Origin: Lepas anatifera
Lineage: Eukaryota > Arthropoda > Thecostraca > Lepadidae
Reading direction: 5' to 3'
NCBI GenBank assembly: GCA_034440635.1
Contig: JAOTON010000895.1
Coordinates: forward strand, 310,001-374,000
DNA: 64,000 nucleotides
Positions within the stretch are counted from its first letter, which is position 1. Each line of letters begins with the position of its first letter. The position numbers were made by a program, and so were the translations under genes. Of the stretch, positions 57,692-64,000 are shown one piece after another. The notes below the pieces were generated by a model. The model had not been told where the DNA came from, did no database searches, and saw nothing but the letters and a program-made list of their open reading frames with translations.

Positions 57692-57749
57692 CGGCCTGTC
57701 GGGCCAAGCTGTCGCGTGCTATGGAATACAAATCGGGCCCGACAGGCCG
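57692..57749. repeat. Inverted repeat, 14-bp arms, 30-nt spacer
   Basis: CGGCCTGTCGGGCC (57692-57705) and its exact reverse complement (57736-57749). Only about 70 bp from the 57582 palindrome. Confidence 0.9.
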
Positions 57750-57791
57750 GTGAAGGAATTTTTCCAGCAGAGGATTTTCTGGGTGACGTTT

Positions 57792-57911
57792 AAAAGGCCC
57801 TCTGTGCATAAGGCCCTCTATTCAAAGGTTCCTCGATTCATAAGTCCCTCGAAAAGACCCTCTGTGCATAAGGCCCTCTATTCAAAGGTCCCTCGATTCA
57901 TAAGTCCCTCG
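57792..57911 (+). repeat. 60-bp tandem duplication
   Basis: Two copies of AAAAGGCCCTCTGTGCATAA followed by 40 bp more, with exactly 60-bp period and two differences. Each copy contains repeated CCCTC-like blocks. Confidence 0.95.
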
Positions 57912-58680
57912 ATTTTCCACCGGTTCTTGCCGCACACTGGCTTGATATGGGAGAGGTGCAAATTCATGAAAAACTTGTTGAGTGAAAGAGGTGACAATTC
58001 TAATATTGAGTTTTTTTAGAACAAAAAATATTTTCTGCTTCCTTTCAAGATTTTTTTCTCACAGATTATAAGATCTGTCGCAAGACCATATCGTGCCCTA
58101 AAATCTGTCGGGCACTTTATGACCCGAGAGCCCGACTTTTTGCAGCTCTGAGGGGGAGAAAGTTAATAGAAACATCTGAGACAGCTCTTGCAAGATTTCG
58201 TGGTGAGCAGTGAGTGAAAAGCGGATCTTTGAGGTTACAAAGTATTGTACGATTCAGAGTTCGGGAAGGTATACATATCTGGTTCCAGGACAACAAAGTC
58301 TATAGTGGCTGGAGTCATATACCAGGATACATGAACAGCTTCAGTGCGTACTTTTTACGTACTGACCGCGGAAATGGACATCTCGTTTATGTTTCCGGGA
58401 TTTCGGTACGTTTTCACCACTCGGTATCCGTTGTCTTCGAGAAGTATTTTGGGATGAATTCATATCGTCTAGCCAGAAGAGAAATTATTCCATAATATTT
58501 TTGAAACATTATCTTGATAAGATGGATATTATATATTAAAAAATTCATTCATCTTATAGTAACATAAAACAAAAATAATAGGCAAAAGCTTTGTGGCTTG
58601 ACACAAGTATTTGTCTTAATAAAAGCTCTCGTAGTTTGTCAGGTTTCTACCACTGTCTGCTGTGAGCGGCCCTGTTTTTC

Positions 58681-58800
58681 GGTTTTGCGCTCAGTATAGT
58701 TCAGTGTTCGTTGTGGTGTTCGTTTTCAGATGTTAACCTCGGTTTTGTGCACAGTTTAGTCCTGCGTTAGTTGTCGTGTTCGTTTCCAGATGTTAGCCTC
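58681..58800 (+). repeat. 60-bp tandem duplication, diverged
   Basis: GGTTTTGCGCTCAGTATAGT (58681) and GGTTTTGTGCACAGTTTAGT (58741) begin two copies that stay colinear to CAGATGTTA-CCTC. No coding role was recognised. The segment 58159-58680 before it has a frame at 58214-58495 with no known domain. Confidence 0.85.
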
Positions 58801-60589
58801 CCGGTTTGATTGCTGGAAGAATTGATATACGGCAGATTATCGAAGATATAACAAGACAGAAGTAACGATTTAGGGAGGCTACACTCGGTGTATCAATATG
58901 ATTTGTCACAGCTGTGCCATTTCTCCATGGTACGATTTCTAAGTACGTTCTGAGTACTAACTTTGCGGATAGTACATGCTGTTGAAGTCCGTTCCCTGAG
59001 CAGACTTTTGATGCATTCGAGGTTATAATCGTTGGAATGGGAGACTCAGAAAACTAACCGACTTCAGCAAAATCAGAAAATGATCGGAAGGTTTTGTGGC
59101 CCGTATGAGGGAAAGGTAACAGGCAGCCCAAGCCCGACGAGTGTTTGTTCCTAGTTGTCAGCAGGAGTTTGAAGATTGACCGGTCCTCTCACTGTTCTTT
59201 TCGTTGGCTACGCTTCTGGCGGGAGGTCTTGCAGTACTTGAGGAAAACTTTCGTTCTCTGAAATATTTCTGCAGAATTATTGTTTGAAAGTATTCAACCC
59301 GTTCCAATGCAGTATCAGAATAGTGATAACATCATATTAACGGGATCTCATTTTCGCTATCAACCGATATAATCACTGAAAACTAAACAAACAAATAGAC
59401 GAGCCAGGTTTTTTCGTGACCCTTAAAACCCGATTCCCCGGTCTGTTTGAAATAAAGCTTAACTGATGATAACCAAAAGCACTCGCCATTGTCAGTCCAA
59501 ACACGGGCACAGCGTTGTTTGTTTGACGCAAGCTTAACGTTCATTGATCGTAACTCTTTTCAATTCATTGCTGGAAGGTGGACTTCAATTGTAGAACGTC
59601 CAGGCCCGGTTTAAATTCCTGGTCAATCCAACGAGTAAATATAATCTGATCTGGCTTCCTTCCGACTGAGCAGGAGTCAGTGAAGCCATGTTTGGAATCC
59701 GCACAATAAACCACTTTGTCCGTGCCATTTTCAGCTCAAATTTTCCGGCTCGGCATCTCAGTCAAGTCCCAAGAAGCTCATCTCGGAGAAATCGATGCTA
59801 CCGTCCGGGCGAAAAGGCTTGCAATGACGAGTAAATTTGAAAGTCAATGTTTAGCGCCTCACAAAGCACCCAGACAGCTACGCCGCGGTCAGCTCAACCT
59901 CTCACGGACAATCTGCCAGCCGAGCTACGCCGAGGCAATGACTGAGCGCCAGTATGCCCCTGAGAAATCATTATGAGGCCTTTTCCAAGCATTGCCATTT
60001 CATTCATCTCAGCACAGAGCTGGAGCATAATGCTCTACTAAATTGGGTACCGGGGCGACGGCTCTTTTGCGCTTGTACCAAGTTGGGACGCCAAATAGTG
60101 GTAGGTACAGTCTGTACCTGGTCAACTTCATACGCCAGGCTGCTGATGAATTAAGGGATTTGAAATTCCACGAGATCTACCATACTATACCCTCATTCTC
60201 ATTGTGTTGGCTAACAATAAACCAATTGGGTGCGGAAAGTGACCCACATCAGTCTTCCTTTATTTGGAGAGACAGCATATTCTGGACTCAGCGGAGAACC
60301 TTCAATTGAAAATAATTCAGACGAACGCTGAGCGCCAAAGGCGTGAAGTCGTAATGGAGCAAGCGATATGCGTCAATAATCCAAAACATTTGACGGAACC
60401 AAAGTGATGCGAAATAAAAGCACCGTGGGAAATACATTGCTTATACATTGTATCAGTTAAGTGCGATCCCTAACGTGTACGTGGAGCGCGCTTGTGGGTC
60501 CCTCCATAAGCTTAAGATCGGGTAACAGCGCTCAATATATCCGTCCACAAATTGTCATCGCCAGGACGTCACAACGGAATTTGTTTCAA
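58801..60589. other. Mostly unassigned, with a tRNA-like repeat (59815-59950)
   Basis: 59815-59950 is the partner of the repeat at 49570-49745 (landmarks CTGCCAGCCGAGCTACGC and GGTCAGCTC). A further related-looking patch is at 60500-60560. Frames at 59716-60309 overlap it and are not convincing genes. Confidence 0.4.
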
Positions 60590-61280
60590 GTATGAATCAT
60601 ATCTGTTGATCCATGACGTCATAGTGGGCCAAATTGTATCAATATTAAACCTGTTTAGGAAAGTCCTTATGCTTTGGTACCATTAGACCTGAAACAAAAC
60701 CAAAGGCATCGATGTATTTGTCTTGACTCAAACATCAAAGTTGTATGCAGAATGATCTTGCAAGGTTAAATCATGGCTAAGGTCAAGGTCAAATAATGAT
60801 CTTTATGACCATATGAAATATCATTCGAATCCATGGGTCATGCTCGTCACTATGATATCAAATTTAAGACTGCATCTCGTTTCGTTTCAAACTTATAGAC
60901 ACAAACAATTTCGAAAATCGTTACCTCTGGTGACCTCCAGTGACCTTGTTATTGACCTGATCTCAAAATTGATGACTGAAAACGAACTTTTCCTCTCAAG
61001 AGCTTTGAAATGATGTTGAGAAACTTGATCAAGCTCTTCTAGAAGCTGAGTTTCTCCCTGGCTTTGTCAGCCTCATTTTAGAAGAACAGAATCGCCTTAC
61101 ATGGGTTTAGAAATCACGTCATAACTAGTTGACCTGACCTGACCTGACCTGATGCCGTTTCTTTGGTCATAAGTTGTTGAAAAAATCACGCTGAAGGTAT
61201 GCAAAGCGACGCGTGTCTCATTTAAATCGGGTTGAAATCATTTCCAAAAAAAAAAAGAAAATAGAAAGCCTGATCAGACC
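60590..61280 (+). repeat. AGGTCA-rich repeat copy with the empty site of the 6.6 kb element
   Basis: Colinear with 3940-4049 plus 10671-11065. It carries GTCAAGGTCAAATAATGA, GGGTCATGCTCGTC, ACTATGAT (60849-60856) and then ATCAAATTTAAGACTG without interruption. Later it has GACCTGACCTGACCTGACCT (61130-61150). It gives the pre-insertion state of the locus at 4050. Confidence 0.8.
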
Positions 61281-62298
61281 CCCAGGCGTTGAAGGGTAGT
61301 AAGTTTTGCAAAAACTAGCAAAACTAGGGACCGTGCGCGCACAAAATGTTGCATGCACATGTGTCTATGCAAAGTTGACACATGTGCTCTTCCATTCTTG
61401 TTTTTAATTTGTTTTAAATATTTTACAAATATTATCTTAGTATACCCACCTTCATTTAACTTATGCTGTGCATGCAAACTAGTGCATACCAATCGAAGGG
61501 AAGTGATTAAGCGTAGCTAATAGCCCAAGCGCGCAATTCCCACTCTTAAGAGCCACGGGGAGCTCTATTCGGCGCGCGACCTCTTCTTATTAGCCACCTC
61601 CCATAGCTTACTGCTGATGTGCCATAATGTGCCATTGAATGGGCTCGTTTGCCCGGTTCGTTACGGCGCGTCCCTAATTCTATAAGCAGCAGATGTGTAA
61701 TAGATACGTGAGGAGTGGAAGCGAGAATATCCATCACTAGACTTACTGTCGCGTTTCCTTGCTTTTCATTCGCCTCGGTTAAACCTCCCCTCAGCAAAGG
61801 TGATATGCAATTGTTGACCGCACCAATCGGTCATATCATGATCGTGGGAATGCTCAGATTATGAGGAAAGGAATATATTGGGGATGTTTTTCCATACAGC
61901 ACACTTGGGGTAATGGTTAAGAATTTGACACGGAGGGGGAGGGGTGCATCGCTCTTTTCTTCTGACGGCTCCTGTTGCTCCTTAGGGAAAACTGGCGGTT
62001 TTTTTGGCGGGCGTAACCGTGAATAATCCACTCAGTCCCAAGCAATCACCCTGAGTTATACACTGTACCGCAGGACTCGGCTGCTTGGCGGCACAGCAGC
62101 ACCCACACTTCACTAGAGGCCTGCATGGGATGTGAATTCTGGGTCGATATGGGATGGGGTCGGATGAAGAAGTTTCCTGGGTTTCGCTCAGGGCGAGACG
62201 GAATGGGACTTTTTGTGAAATTGTGACTTGAAAAGATAAAGGGCATTAGATGGGACGGGCATAGTTCCGACACGAAATGGGACCAAACGAGACTGATG
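61281..62298. other. Unassigned sequence
   Basis: No element ends, exon or RNA gene recognised. Short minus frames (61274-62031) lack known domains. Confidence 0.4.
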
Positions 62299-62632
62299 CA
62301 TTGGCGGACGCAGGGGGGGCATTCCGGCCATGCCCCCCCAAAGCGCTGGAAGGGGGGCCAAACTATCTTTTGGCCCCCAAACGCCGGAAATTTTTCGAAC
62401 AAAGGTGTTTACACTAGGTCTGTAGAGCAAAAAAATTTTCGCTCCCACCCTCCCCCTCTCCGGAGAGCGATTATGTACTTGGAGAGGTAGCTTATACTAG
62501 GCCTGTCGAGCACTAATAAAAGGTGTTTACACTAGGTCTGTAGAGCGAAAAAATATTCGCTCCCACCCACCCCCAGGAAGAGAGGCAGACATGGGTTTGG
62601 CCCCCCAAAACTCGGGTCTGCGTCCGCCCTTG
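62299..62632. mobile_element. hAT-like MITE, 334 bp
   Basis: The ends are CATTGGCGGACGCAG and the reverse complement of CAAGGGCGGACGCAG. The flanks GACTGATG (62291-62298) and AACTGATG (62633-62640) match 7 of 8. Inside, a block beginning AAAGGTGTTTACACTAGGTC occurs twice (about 62401 and 62519). G/C runs (GGGGGGGCATTCC, TTTGGCCCCCCAAAA) lie near the ends. No coding capacity. Confidence 0.85.
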
Positions 62633-62803
62633 AACTGATGCTAGAATACTGTCTGTAAACTTAACCTCGAGCCAAGGGGATCGGCTTTGGCTGAACAGAT
62701 TCTCTCCTGCATCGCATAACCCTATCCCTGTCAGACTCCTGGCTACCCCTACTCCTGTCAGGGGACGGGGGATGGATTCGGCCCACCCAAGATCTCAAAG
62801 TCT

Positions 62804-62857
62804 GCCCGTCTGGTTAAAAATTAAGTGAACGCCCGTCTGGTTAAAAATTAAGTGAAC
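62804..62857 (+). repeat. 27-bp tandem duplication
   Basis: Two copies of GCCCGTCTGGTTAAAAATTA plus AGTGAAC, at 62804 and 62831. Confidence 0.97.
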
Positions 62858-63358
62858 TGTATGAATCTCACGCTAAACTCTTCTAAAAAATTTAAATGTT
62901 CGAAAATTGTGAGCAGATGCTTGCAAAACATACGGTTTCAGCTGCTGTCTTTACATTCTCAATAACCATTGACCCTGTTGCTTGATGTTGATAAAACTGG
63001 TACGTTTTGACAGAGAATTGATGCGCAATGCTCATATATTTCAGTTATGTGGGAATTCAAGATTTAATGGCAATTCCAGGGCCAGAACTATATGGTAAAG
63101 TATTCACCAGTTTTTTGTTCCTTGATTTGAAAACGTCAGATGGTATGCGACATCTCTGACAGCGAGACAAATGGTGTAGATACAATGTAAAACAATCATC
63201 AGAAGGGGATGTAGGGGAGCAAAATATTGGGACAAGACGCATGTTGCCAATGGCTAAAAGGTATGTACCTATGCTCCTCGTCTATTAATAACTTTTCATA
63301 TTGCCCAACCTTTATCAGCCCATGCTGGACTCAGAGGGTCTTGTATGAGCTTGTCACC
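62858..63358. other. Unassigned sequence
   Basis: AT-rich, no gene or repeat that I can support. Confidence 0.4.
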
Positions 63359-63362
63359 TTAA

Positions 63363-64000
63363 CCCGCGACCACCGGGGGGTCCGGTGCCACCTTCCCCGC
63401 ACGGGGGGGACATCGATGGCCCCCTCTAACTCCGAAAATATGAGGGCTAGCTTAGATCTATAAATGCAAATCTGTAAAATGCATTAGAAAGCTTGCGTGA
63501 ATTCAGTAAGAAATTACTTTGTATGTTTAAGCGCTCAGGTCAATGGTTTCTCTTCCAGAGGTCAAGTTAGGTCACGATAGGCTATTTTCACTCAAATGTG
63601 TAATGCTTAAGAAAACTGAGCATAACTTATGCCATTAGAGCTATTGAGGTCTGGTAAGGTACATTTGATAGGAAAAGGCCAGACCTTTTTGCAATGTAGA
63701 ATGTAATCACCCCTGCCAGTAGTTTGACCTCCAGAGGTCACCTCGTGACCTATTATAACCTGAGGTCACGAAAGGTCAGAAAGTGATCTTGCCGTATATC
63801 AAATGAAAGCCAGTGACAATACATACACGATGGTGTTTGATTCAGCGCTCTAGCTTAATTAGGTAAAAATTTATTGTCAAAATACTGTTTTTGACCCGTG
63901 GTGACCTTGGATGACCTCGGAGAGGTCAAAGGGAAAATATGGCCCCTGGGATCCGTGAAAGGGTGTCCAAGAACGCTTTTCTCAGCAAGCTGAGCATTTG
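63363..64000 (+). mobile_element. TTAA-type AGGTCA-rich element, left part, runs off the window
   Basis: TTAA at 63359-63362 is followed by CCCGCGACCACCGGGGGG and a self-complementary GGTCCGGTGCC-type patch, as at 2861. The interior has dense AGGTCA motifs (AGAGGTCAAGTTAGGTCACG, GACCTGAGGTCACG-like, GACCTCGGAGAGGTCAAAGG). The right end lies beyond the window. Confidence 0.6.

Larger units (their letters stand above)
55549..58150. mobile_element. 2.6 kb hAT-like element with perfect target duplication
   Basis: Both ends are CAGAGCTGCAAAAA in inverted orientation (14 identical). AGGGGGAG flanks both sides (55541-55548 and 58151-58158). Subterminal copies of AAATCTGTCGGGC occur at about 55568 and 55596 on the left and about 58075 and 58102 on the right, as expected of transposase-binding repeats. 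Its termini are unrelated to the CAGTGGCG-type elements in the window. It holds a zinc-finger-like exon (57126-57354, minus), an 18-bp-arm palindrome and a 60-bp duplication. No transposase was found. Confidence 0.9.

Overview
This 64 kb window is metazoan nuclear DNA, almost certainly from an invertebrate. It has split exons with canonical splice sites, tRNA-derived SINEs, 5'-truncated LINEs, a Crypton-type recombinase relic, hAT-like DNA transposons and long GC-rich tandem arrays. I see no bacterial operons, ribosome binding sites, rRNA or CRISPR. An arthropod, perhaps a crustacean, is plausible but cannot be shown from this window. The only exon I assign to a known host gene family is a neuroligin/carboxylesterase-type exon at 14995-15138. 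Most long open frames are by-products of tandem repeats whose unit lengths keep frames open.

Layout. 1-2860 is unassigned, with one possible short first exon near 1040. 2861-4049 and 10671-11065 are one or more AGGTCA-rich repeats interrupted by a 6.6 kb TIR element (4050-10670). That element holds a second, 4.3 kb hAT-like element (4792-9068). Each of the two has its own GC-rich minisatellite. 11-23 kb holds tRNA-like SINEs, two LINE relics (14368-14885 and 20080-20960), the neuroligin exon, a 123-bp duplication with an inverted third copy, and a small MITE. 23.4-25.2 kb is a TTAA-bounded AGGTCA-rich element interrupted by a SINE (13-bp target duplication) and a LINE 3' end. 30.7-32.0 kb holds a ~91-bp palindrome followed by a broken Crypton/DUF3504 recombinase. 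Further TTAA-bounded elements lie at 33.2-34.1, 37.8-38.7, 41.5-42.3, 54.2-55.2 and from 63.36 kb.

At 39.5-49.2 kb a 30-bp minisatellite is split by an 8.3 kb hAT-like element (39847-48152) with matching TIRs and an 8-bp target duplication. It contains a nested hAT MITE (39936-40409), an AGGTCA-rich element and about 5 kb of GGGGCGCC minisatellite with higher-order periods near 190, 380 and 562 bp. A 245-bp hAT MITE with a perfect target duplication (50769-51013) has a short GGCGCC array of the same type. 55549-58150 is a 2.6 kb hAT-like element with a perfect 8-bp target duplication that carries a zinc-finger-like exon. 62299-62632 is another small MITE.

Main conclusion. I found seven hAT-like elements by eye, each with recognisable inverted ends and a 7/8 or 8/8 target duplication. 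Four of them (4050, 4792, 39847 and 50769) have interiors that are wholly or largely GC-rich minisatellite, in three sequence types and at sizes from 245 bp to 8.3 kb. This looks like a lineage of satellite-carrying non-autonomous hAT transposons. A second pattern is a family of about 0.8-1 kb TTAA-bounded elements dense in AGGTCA motifs. No complete transposase, reverse transcriptase or intact host gene is present.
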